Origin: an uncultured Acidobacteriia bacterium
GTDB lineage: Bacteria > Acidobacteriota > Terriglobia > Bryobacterales > Bryobacteraceae
DNA: 38,743 nt
Assembly (NCBI GenBank): GCA_903851195.1
Contig: CAINNJ010000027.1
Span: forward strand, 1-38,743
Reading direction: 5' to 3'
The notes below the pieces were generated by a model, which saw only the letters and a program-made list of their open reading frames with translations, searched no databases and was not told where the DNA came from. Both the position numbers and the translations under genes were made by a program. Positions 15,966 through 24,417 of this stretch are shown in pieces (the first letter of the stretch is position 1; each line of letters starts with the position of its first letter).

Positions 15966-16739
15966 ATGGCAGCATCGCCTCGCGGGCGGGTTCTTCATTT
16001 CGCACTTCTGGCAGGCATGGGCGCCGCGGTTGCCTTGGCACAGCCTCCCGCCGCTCCGAACGCCGCGCGTGAGACCCTGAACTACGCCATCGAGTGGCGG
16101 TTGATTCCGGCGGGCACGGCGAAGCTCACGTTCTCGACTCTGCCACGACCCTCCACGGCGGCTACCGAAATCCGCCTGCATATCGAATCCGCCGGTCTCG
16201 TTTCCCGGCTTTTCCGCGTGGAAGACGATTACACCGCACTGCTCGGGCAGAACTTCTGCGGCCAGAGCACCTTTTTATCCGCGCACGAGGGGAACCGGAA
16301 CAAGGAAACCCGGGTTCTTTTCGACGCTCCGAACCGAAAAGCGACGTGGCTCGAAAAAGACTTCGTCAAGAACGCGACGAATACGCAAACCGTCGAAATC
16401 CCGCCCTGCGTTCACGATGTTCTGGGGGGGCTTGCAGCCCTGCGCAACCTGCGGCTCGACACGGGCAAAACCGTTCGCCTGCCACTGAGCGACGGCAAGA
16501 AGTTCGTGCAGGCCCGGGTGGAATCGCAGCGCCGGGAAGACGTGAAAACGGAACTGGGCACCTTCCACGCGATCCGCTATGAGGTGTTCCTGTTCGACAA
16601 CGTCCTCTACAAACGCTCGGGACATCTGCACATCTGGCTTACCGATGACGACCGGCGCTTGCTGGTCCAGCTCCAGGTGCGCCTCCAGTTCACCATCGGA
16701 ACCATCACGTTCCGGTTGACCAAAGAGGAGAAATCATGA
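15966..16739 (+). CDS. DUF3108 secreted or periplasmic protein
   Basis: A 257-aa protein with an N-terminal signal sequence (hydrophobic stretch [16 protein letters not shown], probable cleavage near residue 27). The DUF3108 pattern follows: [55 protein letters not shown], a [17 protein letters not shown] block, and a C-terminal strand-rich region. The function of DUF3108 proteins is not known; they are envelope proteins of about this size. It overlaps the next gene by 4 bp (ATGA), so the two are co-translated. It is divergent from metY with an 85-bp gap. Confidence 0.8.
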   Translation: MAASPRGRVLHFALLAGMGAAVALAQPPAAPNAARETLNYAIEWRLIPAGTAKLTFSTLPRPSTAATEIRLHIESAGLVSRLFRVEDDYTALLGQNFCGQSTFLSAHEGNRNKETRVLFDAPNRKATWLEKDFVKNATNTQTVEIPPCVHDVLGGLAALRNLRLDTGKTVRLPLSDGKKFVQARVESQRREDVKTELGTFHAIRYEVFLFDNVLYKRSGHLHIWLTDDDRRLLVQLQVRLQFTIGTITFRLTKEEKS

Positions 16740-17851
16740 GTTTCCGTCCCGGCGCCGCCTGCCTGATCGCCCTGACAGTTTCCGCGGCGTACGCCCAGTC
16801 GCCGGGCAGCGCTCCCGGTCCGCTCCTGAACGCGAAGGATTACAGCGAGGTTTCGACGCGCGCGGTCCACCTGATGGAATCGACGGCAGCGGCGGTTCCC
16901 GGTCTTGCCGCCGCTTCCGAAGGTCTTCGAAAGGCCGCTCAAGAGACGCTGGCCGCTCTGTTGCTGACGCCCGCGAATGCCGTGCCAGCGTGGCAGTTTT
17001 CCACTCAGCTGCGGGCGTATCTGGCTCTGAGCGAAGCCTTTCCCCGTCCGGCCGTCTTTCCGCAAACGGCCGCCGAGCAGTTTACGGAACTGCGGGACGC
17101 GCAGGACCGTCTGCAGCGGCATCTGGGCGCTCTGCTCGAAGCCAGTGTCCGCACCACTCAGGCCCGCGAAGCCGATCCCAACAACCTGAACCGCTATGCC
17201 GAAGCGAACGGCAAACTTCTGCCTCCCGGCAAACTGCCCCGCGTCGTATTCATGGGCGATTCCATCACCGACTTCTGGCGTCTGAACGAGTATTTCCCCG
17301 GCCGGGATTTCGTCAACCGCGGCATCAGTGGCCAGACCACCACGCAGATGCTCGGGCGGTTCCAGCAGGACGTGCTCGCCCTGCACCCGAGAGCCGTCCT
17401 GATTCTGGCGGGAACCAACGATATCGCGCGCGGCATCCCGGTCAACGGGATCGAGGACAACTTGAGCATGATGGGCGATCTGGCGAAAGCCCACGGGATT
17501 AAGCCACTCTTCGCGTCCATTCTGCCGGTCAGCGATTACCACAAAGGCGACGACCCGCGTTATGAGATGACGAAGCTCCGTCCTCTTGCCAGTATTCAGC
17601 AGGTGAATCTCTGGCTGCGCGAATACTGCCGCCGCGAGGGCTTTACTCTGGTCGACTACTACGCCGCCATGACCGACACGAACGGCCAGTTGCCCGCTGA
17701 CGAAGCCGACGACGGTTTGCATCCGAATGCGAAAGGCTACCGGATCATGTCGCCGATAGCGCTGCAGGCCATCGACCGGGTGCTCGCCGCGCCTCCGTCG
17801 TCGGAATCCGCGCCCGCCCAGCAGAAGCGGCGCTTTGGCATCCTGCCTTAA
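16736..17851 (+). CDS. secreted SGNH/GDSL-family hydrolase
   Basis: A 371-aa protein with a signal peptide (CLIALTVSAAYAQ, cleavage near residue 21), a helical N-terminal region of about 150 residues, then an SGNH esterase domain. Block I is VVFMGDSITDFW with the nucleophile Ser, block II has the Gly of NRGISGQTT, block III is LAGTNDIA with the Asn, and block V is DGLHPNAKGY with catalytic Asp and His. Family members deacylate lipids, polysaccharides or peptidoglycan outside the cell. The long N-terminal extension is unusual for a plain GDSL lipase and is not recognised. It is coupled to the upstream DUF3108 gene. Confidence 0.88.
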   Translation: MSFRPGAACLIALTVSAAYAQSPGSAPGPLLNAKDYSEVSTRAVHLMESTAAAVPGLAAASEGLRKAAQETLAALLLTPANAVPAWQFSTQLRAYLALSEAFPRPAVFPQTAAEQFTELRDAQDRLQRHLGALLEASVRTTQAREADPNNLNRYAEANGKLLPPGKLPRVVFMGDSITDFWRLNEYFPGRDFVNRGISGQTTTQMLGRFQQDVLALHPRAVLILAGTNDIARGIPVNGIEDNLSMMGDLAKAHGIKPLFASILPVSDYHKGDDPRYEMTKLRPLASIQQVNLWLREYCRREGFTLVDYYAAMTDTNGQLPADEADDGLHPNAKGYRIMSPIALQAIDRVLAAPPSSESAPAQQKRRFGILP

Positions 17852-17997
17852 ATCACGCGTTTGCGCCAGAGGATCTGCACCAGGCCGATTCCCACCGCTA
17901 CCACAAACAGGATGTGCGCGTAGCCGCCGAAAACGTTGCGGCTCACCAGGAGCACCAGCCAGAGCACCAGGAGCGCGACGAAGACCTTCCAGAGCAT
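17848..17997 (-). CDS. lmo0937-family small membrane protein
   Basis: A 49-aa protein, MLWKVFVALLVLWLVLLVSR at the start and then VFGGYAHILFVVAVGIGLVQ, giving two membrane segments joined by a short loop and ending in basic residues. This is the layout of the lmo0937/DUF5670 family, whose function is unknown. The ATG at 17997 has AAAGGCG upstream; a GTG immediately before it is also possible. Its stop overlaps the end of the convergent SGNH gene by 4 bp. Confidence 0.75.
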   Translation of the reverse strand: MLWKVFVALLVLWLVLLVSRNVFGGYAHILFVVAVGIGLVQILWRKRVI

Positions 17998-18065
17998 CAC
18001 GCCTTTATTGTGCCAGTCGCGGGCCATCCGGTTCGGGTTGTTACTCCGGTTGCTACGATGACCTT

Positions 18066-18917
18066 CTGCGAATCGGAATTCATACCTCACGGTCGAAGTC
18101 GCTCGAAGCGGCAGGACTGAAAGCCCATGAACTGGGCGGCAATACCTTCCAGATTTTCTCCGCCAGTCCGCGCATGTGGCGCGCGTCCGCCCCGGACGCC
18201 GCGGATGTGAAGCGGCTCCGCGCCGTGCGGGAGCGCCTCGATCTGTATCCTCTGGTCATCCACGCCAATTATCTGGCCAACCTCGCGAGCGTCGACCCGG
18301 AGATCCGCGCGAAATCGATCACCTCGTTTCGCGGAGAACTGGAACGTGCCGCCGCGATCGGCGCGGATTACCTGGTGCTGCATCCCGGCAATTACAAGAA
18401 CCAATCGCTCGAAGAGGGCATCGGCGCGTTTGTGCTCGGGCTGGCGGAGGCGGCGCGGAGCTTTGAATCCGGAGGGGTCACGGTGTTGCTCGAGAACACG
18501 GTCGGCTCGCTGAACCAGATCGGTTCGCGCTTTGAAGAACTGCGGACGATTCGGGACCGGATGGAGCGTGAGTCGGACCTGCGGCTGGGCTACTGCCTCG
18601 ATACCTGTCATCTGCTCGGCGCCGGCTTCGATGTAGCGGATGAGGCGGGTCTCGAAACGACCGTGGCCGCGGCGCGCCAGACTCTGGGGCTGGATCTTGT
18701 CCGGGTAATCCACGCCAATGACTCAAAGGGTGCCCTGGGATCCCGGCTGGACCGTCACGAGAATATCGGGAAGGGCCGGATCGGCGACGAAGGCTTCCGG
18801 CGCATTCTGACACACCCGGCGTTGCGCGACAAGCCGTTCATTCTGGAAACGCCCGTGGAGGACGACGACATGGCGAGAGCGGACATCGAAGCTCTGCAGC
18901 GCCTGTCCCGCACATGA
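18066..18917 (+). CDS. endonuclease IV (AP endonuclease), apparent CTG start
   Basis: A 283-aa TIM-barrel AP endonuclease that cuts the backbone at abasic sites in base excision repair. Metal-site blocks are present: LHPGNYKNQS, TVLLENTVG, GYCLDTCHLLGAGFD, VIHANDSKGALGS with RLDRHENIGKG, and FILETPVEDDD. The barrel opens with RIGIHTSRSKSLEAAG, so the initiator should lie immediately before it, and that codon is CTG (18066-18068). No ATG, GTG or TTG occurs in this frame nearby, and the ATG at 18058 is in another frame. Either CTG is used or the start is mutated or misassembled. Length from CTG is normal for the family. Confidence 0.88.
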   Translation: MRIGIHTSRSKSLEAAGLKAHELGGNTFQIFSASPRMWRASAPDAADVKRLRAVRERLDLYPLVIHANYLANLASVDPEIRAKSITSFRGELERAAAIGADYLVLHPGNYKNQSLEEGIGAFVLGLAEAARSFESGGVTVLLENTVGSLNQIGSRFEELRTIRDRMERESDLRLGYCLDTCHLLGAGFDVADEAGLETTVAAARQTLGLDLVRVIHANDSKGALGSRLDRHENIGKGRIGDEGFRRILTHPALRDKPFILETPVEDDDMARADIEALQRLSRT

Positions 18918-18920
18918 GCG

Positions 18921-19292
18921 TCAGGGCATTTGCGCGTCTTTGCTGTTCGGCTTCTTCTCGATCTTTACGGCCAGAAGATTCATCCGGATATCCCGGGAGG
19001 CGTCCGCGGTCACTTTGTCCCCATCGTGGAAATCGGCCGCCTTCGCGGGTTTTCCGTCGCGTATAAATTTTGTGCCGTGTGTCAGGTACATCCGCATCGT
19101 GTCGCCGGACTCGACCTGAATCTCGACAAACTTCTTGTCGGCCGTCTTGAAGACGCCATCGAAGGTGGCGACTGCATCCACGACGCTGCCGACGTTGCCG
19201 CCGCCACGCGCCGGCGAGCGCGGGGTGCGAACCTGCGCGCCGAGCGGGATGCTCAGGGCGAGCGGGAGCAGGAACTTCGCCAGACTTCTCAT
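18921..19292 (-). CDS. small secreted protein of unknown function (DUF5666-like)
   Basis: A 123-aa protein. The ATG at 19292 has AGGAGAAG upstream and opens a signal peptide MRSLAKFLLPLALSIPLGAQ. After a Gly/Pro-rich linker, one compact domain (about 45-115) reads ATFDGVFKTADKKFVEIQVE, then MYLTHGTKFIRDGKPAKAAD and FHDGDKVTADASRD. That is a small beta-barrel of OB type, as seen in DUF5666-like proteins. The substrate or partner is unknown. It converges on endonuclease IV with a 3-bp gap and lies downstream of the response regulator, from which it is separated by a 15-bp repeat array. Confidence 0.65.
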   Translation of the reverse strand: MRSLAKFLLPLALSIPLGAQVRTPRSPARGGGNVGSVVDAVATFDGVFKTADKKFVEIQVESGDTMRMYLTHGTKFIRDGKPAKAADFHDGDKVTADASRDIRMNLLAVKIEKKPNSKDAQMP

Positions 19293-19305
19293 AAGTTTAT
19301 CTTCT

Positions 19306-19365
19306 CCTGGAGATGTTCTCCTCGAGATGTTCCGCCTGGAGATGTTCCGCCGGGAGATGTTACGC
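19306..19365. repeat. four tandem 15-bp units at a gene junction
   Basis: Units at 19306-19320, 19321-19335, 19336-19350 and 19351-19365 follow CTGGAGATGTTCCGC, with one or a few changes each; a faint fifth may follow. The array fills the gap between the response regulator and the secreted protein gene, and the response regulator stop (19360-19362) lies inside the last unit. The unit is a multiple of three, and read in the minus-strand frame it encodes repeated NISRR. Confidence 0.8.
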
Positions 19366-19758
19366 GGGGAGAACGTCGAGTTTCGCGCGAAGCATAGCGG
19401 CGTCAAACGGTTTGATCAGATAATCGTCGGCGCCGCTGCCGATCGCCTGCCGGATGTGGTCGACGCTGCATTCCGAAGTGCAGAAGACGACTCTCGGCGT
19501 CGCGCCCCCCGGGAGACCCCGCAGAGCAACGATGAACTCCAGTCCGTTCATCACCGGCATATTCCAGTCGAGCAGGATGACGTCCGGCATGCGCTGCAGG
19601 CACTTTTCCAGGGCAACCTGACCATTCTCCGCCTCGTCGATCTCCACATTCAGGGGTTCGAGCAAACGGCGGACAATTTTCCGGATGTTCGGCGAATCGT
19701 CCGTCAGCAGGCAGTATTTCCGGCGTGCGGCGGTTGTGGCTTCAGGCGAGTTGAACAC
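19360..19758 (-). CDS. single-domain response regulator (CheY-like)
   Basis: A 132-aa receiver domain with no output domain. Acid pocket D20/D21 in LLTDDSPNIRK, phospho-acceptor D64 in VILLDWNMPVMNG, conserved Ser/Thr in FCTSE, and lysine in YLIKPFD. The GTG at 19758 is chosen because GAGAGGG lies about 8 nt before it and it overlaps the upstream diguanylate cyclase by 17 bp, typical of coupled translation; an in-frame ATG at 19839 would place 27 extra residues inside that gene. Phosphorylation by a histidine kinase encoded elsewhere is expected. Coupling to the cyclase suggests both belong to one c-di-GMP circuit. Confidence 0.88.
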   Translation of the reverse strand: MFNSPEATTAARRKYCLLTDDSPNIRKIVRRLLEPLNVEIDEAENGQVALEKCLQRMPDVILLDWNMPVMNGLEFIVALRGLPGGATPRVVFCTSECSVDHIRQAIGSGADDYLIKPFDAAMLRAKLDVLPA

Positions 19759-20725
19759 GGTTTCGTCCCTCTCTTTTGGCTCGGTATAAAGCGGTGTCGG
19801 TTCTGCGTACCCAGTCGGACAAAGGTTCTCCCGCTTCATAACAGGAAACGCCGATAGAGACAGTCAGGGAAGCCATCGGCGGCGTGAAATCCGGGCGAGG
19901 CTCCCGGGCCAGGGCTTCGCGGATATTTTCTCCCACGGCGAAGGCGGACGAGGCGTCGGTGCGCGGCAGGAGCACGGAAAACTCCTCGCCGCCGTAACGG
20001 GCTACGTGGTCCCCGCCGCGCACCGATTGTTGCAGGACTTTCGCGAGATGGCAGAGCACGGCGTCACCGGCGCAGTGACCCCAGCCATCGTTTACCTGTT
20101 TGAAATGATCGATGTCGATCAGCAGCAGCGAAAGGTCCTGGCCGCTGTTCATGCTTTCCCCGGCCAGACGGTGGATCGCGCTGTCGAACGCTTTGCGATT
20201 GGCGAGGCCGGTCAGGCCATCGAGGCAGGCGTCCCGAAGCGCACGGGCGAGGTGGTTTTCCAGCGCCTCGATCGTGGCGGCGGATTCTCCGGGCTCGTAA
20301 CGCAGCAGCCGGACGCTCCTCGCCAACTGGCGGCTCTCCCGGACCACTTCTTCGACCAGATACCGGATGCGCTCGACCTCATCCCGCAGATCCGAAGGCG
20401 CGGCAAGCCGGGCGGCGGATCCGACCATCTGCTGCAGCGTGTTTTGAAGCTTCAGCGCGCTTTCGCGGAGGGCGCTCTCTTCCTCTTTGGCATACAGGTA
20501 GGTCTGCTTCAGATCCCGGAGAGTCTTTTCGTCGAAGGAAGAATTATTGAAGACGAGAATGTCGATGGTTCGCCGCAGGCCGGGGTTTTGCCCGGCATGG
20601 TACTCATACCAAAGCGCGTAATTGTCGGGCGTGGGCGCGATTTCATAGCGTTGCAGGGAAGCAAGAACGGCGTCCGCGACCGCACGGCCCTTTTCGGTAT
20701 TTGCAGCAGCGGCTTTTACCGCCAT
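19742..20725 (-). CDS. diguanylate cyclase with intact GGEEF and I-site
   Basis: A 327-aa cytoplasmic protein making c-di-GMP from two GTP. The N-terminal half, about residues 1-160, is helical and resembles a family of DGC sensor regions (YEIAPTPDNYALWYEYHAG is characteristic). The GGDEF domain starts at DACLDGLTGLANRKAFD. The active-site loop is GGEEF at 245-249, and the RxxD inhibition site RGGD (236-239) sits exactly five residues before it, so product feedback is likely. No membrane segment or signal peptide. The last 17 bp overlap the response regulator start. Confidence 0.9.
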   Translation of the reverse strand: MAVKAAAANTEKGRAVADAVLASLQRYEIAPTPDNYALWYEYHAGQNPGLRRTIDILVFNNSSFDEKTLRDLKQTYLYAKEEESALRESALKLQNTLQQMVGSAARLAAPSDLRDEVERIRYLVEEVVRESRQLARSVRLLRYEPGESAATIEALENHLARALRDACLDGLTGLANRKAFDSAIHRLAGESMNSGQDLSLLLIDIDHFKQVNDGWGHCAGDAVLCHLAKVLQQSVRGGDHVARYGGEEFSVLLPRTDASSAFAVGENIREALAREPRPDFTPPMASLTVSIGVSCYEAGEPLSDWVRRTDTALYRAKREGRNRVQLA

Positions 20726-20820
20726 CGGCGGTCCCCAACACGGTTTCCAGTCATGCGCTTCGCCGGGAGTGAACTATCTCCTGGCTTCTTATCGACAGAG
20801 CCGCCTCAAAACTTTACGGC

Positions 20821-20888
20821 AAATACTGAAGTTTTCACTTGACTATTCAGGCGCGCGGGCTAATACTGAAGCTGTTACTTCAGTATTA
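20821..20888 (+). promoter_or_regulatory. two-dyad operator region of the SRPBCC/ArsR pair
   Basis: A perfect 11-bp inverted repeat, TAATACTGAAG (20861-20871) and CTTCAGTATTA (20878-20888), with a 6-bp spacer. A weaker dyad with the same ATACTGAAGT half-site and ACTTGACTATT lies at 20821-20846, its centre 40 bp upstream, close to four helical turns. TTGACT at 20839-20844 could be a -35 element with the -10 region falling in the perfect palindrome, so binding would block the promoter. The ArsR protein encoded at 21383 is the natural candidate binder. Confidence 0.6.
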
Positions 20889-20903
20889 CGCAGGAGCTTA
20901 AAA

Positions 20904-21377
20904 ATGCAGAGCCAACCGAGCATTCACCACACATTTGCGATCGAACGCAGCTATGCCGCAACACCGGAGCGGGTTTTTGCCGCGTTTGCGAACCCGGCAG
21001 TCAAACGGCGCTGGTTCGCCGAGAGCGAAAACCATGACGTCGAGATGTTCGAGACGGATTTCCGGGTGGGCGGCAAAGAGAGCGCCCGTTATCGCTTTCG
21101 CGAAGGCAGCCCGTTCCCCGGCGTGGAACTGGCGAGCGACGGCACCTTTCAGGACATCGTGCCCAACCAGCGCGTGGTGATCGCGTCAGCCATGTCGCTC
21201 GCGGGCCGGCGCTTCTCGGTGTCGCTGGTCACGATCGAAATGACGCCCACGGAGGCGGGAACGAATCTGACCTGCACGCATCAGGGCGTCTACTTCGAGG
21301 GCGCGGACGGGCCGGAGATGCGCGAATGGGGGTGGAGGAAGCTGCTGGATTCGCTGGCCGCGGAACTGGCTCGCTGA
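20904..21377 (+). CDS. SRPBCC (AHSA1-like) domain protein
   Basis: A 157-aa protein with the START/Bet v1-like fold: FAIERSYAATPERVFAAFAN, then PAVKRRWFAE, FRVGGKESARYRF, and a C-terminal WGWRKLLDSLAAEL helix. This is the usual AHSA1 layout. The ATG at 20904 has AGGAG about 8 nt upstream, and longer in-frame starts lack one. Such proteins bind hydrophobic ligands; many are encoded next to an ArsR regulator, and the ligand is usually unknown. The ArsR gene follows 5 bp after its stop. Confidence 0.85.
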   Translation: MQSQPSIHHTFAIERSYAATPERVFAAFANPAVKRRWFAESENHDVEMFETDFRVGGKESARYRFREGSPFPGVELASDGTFQDIVPNQRVVIASAMSLAGRRFSVSLVTIEMTPTEAGTNLTCTHQGVYFEGADGPEMREWGWRKLLDSLAAELAR

Positions 21378-21382
21378 GCCTT

Positions 21383-21718
21383 ATGCAGAACCAAAATCCC
21401 GACGCCGACCGGGTCTTCCACGCTCTGGGAGACCCGACGAGGCGGGCGATTGTCGCGCGGCTGAGCCTGGGACCGCTTTCGGTCTCCAGCCTGGCACAGC
21501 CGCTCGACATGACCCTGACGGCGGTGGCCCAGCATCTGCTGGTGCTCGAAGAGAGCGGTCTGGTGCGCACCGGGAAAACGGGCCGCGTGCGCACCTGTCA
21601 CCTCGAGACGGCCGGGCTGCTGGCGGCCGAACGCTGGATTCGCGGATGCCGCTCGGTTTGGGAGAGTCGTCTGGATCGCCTGGGAGAAATTCTGGCCGAG
21701 CCACCGGATGCGGATTGA
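21383..21718 (+). CDS. ArsR-family winged-helix repressor
   Basis: A 111-aa regulator. DRVFHALGDPTRRAIVARLS is the family's opening helix pair, SVSSLAQPLDMTLTAVAQHL the recognition helix-turn-helix, and LVLEESGLVRTGKTGRVRTC the wing. No metal-binding CVC motif is seen in the helix, so this is of the non-metal type commonly encoded with SRPBCC proteins. The ATG at 21383 directly follows the SRPBCC stop. It probably autoregulates the pair through the palindromes upstream of 20904. Confidence 0.88.
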   Translation: MQNQNPDADRVFHALGDPTRRAIVARLSLGPLSVSSLAQPLDMTLTAVAQHLLVLEESGLVRTGKTGRVRTCHLETAGLLAAERWIRGCRSVWESRLDRLGEILAEPPDAD

Positions 21719-21741
21719 AGGGGGTGCGTTCGGGCGCTCCC

Positions 21742-21747
21742 TATAAT
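21742..21747 (+). promoter_or_regulatory. consensus -10 element for alaS
   Basis: TATAAT exactly, 30 bp before the GTG start of alaS at 21778, which has AAAGGA upstream. The -35 region is poor: TTGAAG at 21715-21720 gives a 21-bp spacer, longer than normal. The leader would be short, about 25 nt. Confidence 0.5.
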
Positions 21748-21777
21748 CAAAGTATTCCCGTTTCTTAAAGGACTATC

Positions 21778-24417
21778 GTGACTGGTAACGAAATCCGGCA
21801 GCGCTTCCTCGACTTCTTTCAGGCCCGCGGCCATCGCATCGTCCGCAGCGGTTCACTCGTGCCGGCGAACGACCCGACCCTCCTCTTCACCAACGCGGGG
21901 ATGAACCAGTTCAAGGAGGTTTTTCAGGGTCTGGAAAAGCGCGATTACACCCGTGCGGCCACTTCCCAGAAGTGCGTGCGGGCCGGTGGCAAGCATAACG
22001 ACCTCGAAAATGTCGGCTACACGCGCCGCCACCACACGTTTTTCGAGATGCTCGGGAACTTTTCGTTCGGCGACTATTTCAAGGCCGAAGCGATCGATTT
22101 CGCCTGGGAACTGATCACGAAGGTCTACGGGATTCCCGCCGACAGGCTCTACATCACGGTTTTCCGCGAAGACGACGAGGCCGAGCGCCTGTGGCAGGAA
22201 GTGGCGGGCGTGCCGAAGAGCCGCATTTTCCGGCTGGACGAAAAAGACAACTTCTGGCAGATGGGCGATACCGGGCCGTGCGGGCCGTGTTCGGAGATCC
22301 ACTACGATCTGGGGCCGGAAGGCGCGGAACCGGGCCGTGAGCACGAGGAGTTTCCGCTCGATGGCGGCGGGCGCTTCGTCGAAATCTGGAACCTGGTGTT
22401 CATGCAGTTCAACCGGGATTCGTCCGGGACGATGACACCGCTGCCGCGTCCTTCGATCGACACCGGCATGGGTCTCGAACGCATCGCGGCGGTGATGCAG
22501 GGGAAACTCACCAATTACGAAACGGATCTGATCCGGCCGATTATCGACCGCGCGGCCGAGCTTTTCGGGACCGCGTATGGCGACAACGACCGCACCGACA
22601 CGGTTCTGCGCATCAATGCCGACCACGCGCGCGCTACGGCGTTCCTGATCCATGACGGCGTGCTGCCGTCGAACGAAGGGCGCGGCTATGTGCTGCGCAA
22701 AATCATGCGCCGGGCGATGCGCAACGCCCGCCTGATCGGACGACAGGATCCGTATCTCTTCGAGCTGACGGGCTTCGTGGCGGAACTGATGCGCCCGGCC
22801 TATCCGGAACTGATGGAATCGGTGCAGCGGGTGGCGCGCATCGTGAAGGACGAAGAGCATCGCTACGCCACTACGTTCCTGGTGGCCGAAAAAGTATTCG
22901 CGGAAGAGCTTGCCGGCCTCTCGGAAAAGACCGTGCCGGGGCCGCTTTCGTTCAAACTTTACGACACCTACGGTCTGGCGCTTGACGAGCAGGAGGAGAT
23001 GGCCCGGGAGCGCGGCTTCGAGCTCGACCGCGGCGCCTTCGAGGCGGAAATGCAGCAGCAGCGCGAGCGTGCCCGCGCCAGCTGGAAGGGCGGGGAAAAG
23101 GGCGCCATCGCGCCGGCGTACCAGCAACTGCTCGAAAAGGGCAAGACGAAGTTCCTCGGCTATCACGAACTGGAGGCCACGTCCACGGTGACCGGTTTGC
23201 TGCTTGGGCAGCAGATTGTCGACAATCTGGGACCTCACACGGAAGGCGAAGTGGTGCTCAACCCGACGCCGTTCTATGCGGAAACCGGCGGTCAGGTGGG
23301 CGACCGGGGTCAACTCTACAATGCCGCAACCGGCGAGCAGGTGGCCGTGGTGCTCGATACGTATCCCGCGGTTCCGGGTTTGACCGTTCACAAGATCCGC
23401 ACGCTGCAGCCGCTGCACCTGGGCGACGAACTGCGGGCCGAAGTGGCCGCGCCGGAACGCCTGTCCACGCAGCGGAACCATACCGCGACGCATTTGCTGC
23501 AGGCGGCGCTCCGCCAGGTGCTGGGACCGCACGTGAAGCAGGCCGGCAGCGTGGTGGAACCGCCCCGGCTGCGCTTCGATTTCAGCCATTACGCGGCGCT
23601 GGACGGCGCGGAGATCGCCGAGATCGAACGTCTGGTGAACCAGCAGATTCTGCGGAACACCCAGGTCACCACCAATGTGATGCCGATCGACGAAGCGGTC
23701 GCGACCGGCGCCATGGCGTTGTTCGGTGAGAAGTACGGCGAAGAGGTTCGCGTGGTTTCGATCCCGGACTTCAGCAAGGAACTCTGCGGCGGCACGCATG
23801 TGGGGCGCACAGGCGACATCGGCGTCTTCAAGGTGACGGCGGAGAGCAGCATTGCGGCGGGCGTGCGGCGCATCGAGGCGGTGACCGGCGACGTGGCGGT
23901 CGCGCAGTACCAGCAGTCGAGCGACGCGCTGCACCGGATCTCGCGGATGTTGCGGGTGTCGGAACCGGAACTGGTGGAACAGGTTGACCGGCTGCTGGAA
24001 GAGAAGCGGCAGCAGGACCGGCAGATCGATGCGCTGAAGACGAAAATTGCGAACTCCGCCGCGCACGCGCTGGAACTGCAGTCGAAGGAGAAGAACGGCG
24101 TGCGGTATCTGGCGGCGCAGGTGGATGGTCTGGACCGCAATCAGATGCGAACGCTGGCCGATAATCTGCGGAACAAGTGGCGATCCGGCGTGGTGGTGCT
24201 GGCGTCCGCGGAGAATGGCAGCGTTTCCATTGTGGCGGCGGTGACCAAGGATCTGACGCAGAAGCTTTCGGCCGGCAAACTGGTGAGTGCGCTGGCGCAG
24301 GCTACCGGCGGCAAGGGTGGTGGCAGGCCGGACATGGCGGAGGGTGGCGGGAAGGATCCCTCGGCGCTGCCGCAGGCGCTGGCCGGGATTGCGGCCGAGG
24401 TGGAAGGCAAGCTGTGA
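21778..24417 (+). CDS. alaS: alanyl-tRNA synthetase
   Basis: An 879-aa class II synthetase that charges tRNA-Ala and hydrolyses mischarged Ser and Gly. Domains: the catalytic core from residue 1 (RQRFLDFFQARGHRIV, NAGMNQFKEVF, RRHHTFFEMLGNFSFGDYFK), then the tRNA-recognition region, the editing domain with RNHTATHLLQAALR and CGGTHVGRTGDIG (zinc and active-site His/Cys), and a C-terminal coiled coil and C-Ala domain with GKGGGRPDMAEGGG. Size and order are complete. GTG start at 21778. Its stop overlaps the GTG of ypdA (GTGA), so the two are coupled, though they have no obvious functional link. Confidence 0.98.
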   Translation: MTGNEIRQRFLDFFQARGHRIVRSGSLVPANDPTLLFTNAGMNQFKEVFQGLEKRDYTRAATSQKCVRAGGKHNDLENVGYTRRHHTFFEMLGNFSFGDYFKAEAIDFAWELITKVYGIPADRLYITVFREDDEAERLWQEVAGVPKSRIFRLDEKDNFWQMGDTGPCGPCSEIHYDLGPEGAEPGREHEEFPLDGGGRFVEIWNLVFMQFNRDSSGTMTPLPRPSIDTGMGLERIAAVMQGKLTNYETDLIRPIIDRAAELFGTAYGDNDRTDTVLRINADHARATAFLIHDGVLPSNEGRGYVLRKIMRRAMRNARLIGRQDPYLFELTGFVAELMRPAYPELMESVQRVARIVKDEEHRYATTFLVAEKVFAEELAGLSEKTVPGPLSFKLYDTYGLALDEQEEMARERGFELDRGAFEAEMQQQRERARASWKGGEKGAIAPAYQQLLEKGKTKFLGYHELEATSTVTGLLLGQQIVDNLGPHTEGEVVLNPTPFYAETGGQVGDRGQLYNAATGEQVAVVLDTYPAVPGLTVHKIRTLQPLHLGDELRAEVAAPERLSTQRNHTATHLLQAALRQVLGPHVKQAGSVVEPPRLRFDFSHYAALDGAEIAEIERLVNQQILRNTQVTTNVMPIDEAVATGAMALFGEKYGEEVRVVSIPDFSKELCGGTHVGRTGDIGVFKVTAESSIAAGVRRIEAVTGDVAVAQYQQSSDALHRISRMLRVSEPELVEQVDRLLEEKRQQDRQIDALKTKIANSAAHALELQSKEKNGVRYLAAQVDGLDRNQMRTLADNLRNKWRSGVVVLASAENGSVSIVAAVTKDLTQKLSAGKLVSALAQATGGKGGGRPDMAEGGGKDPSALPQALAGIAAEVEGKL

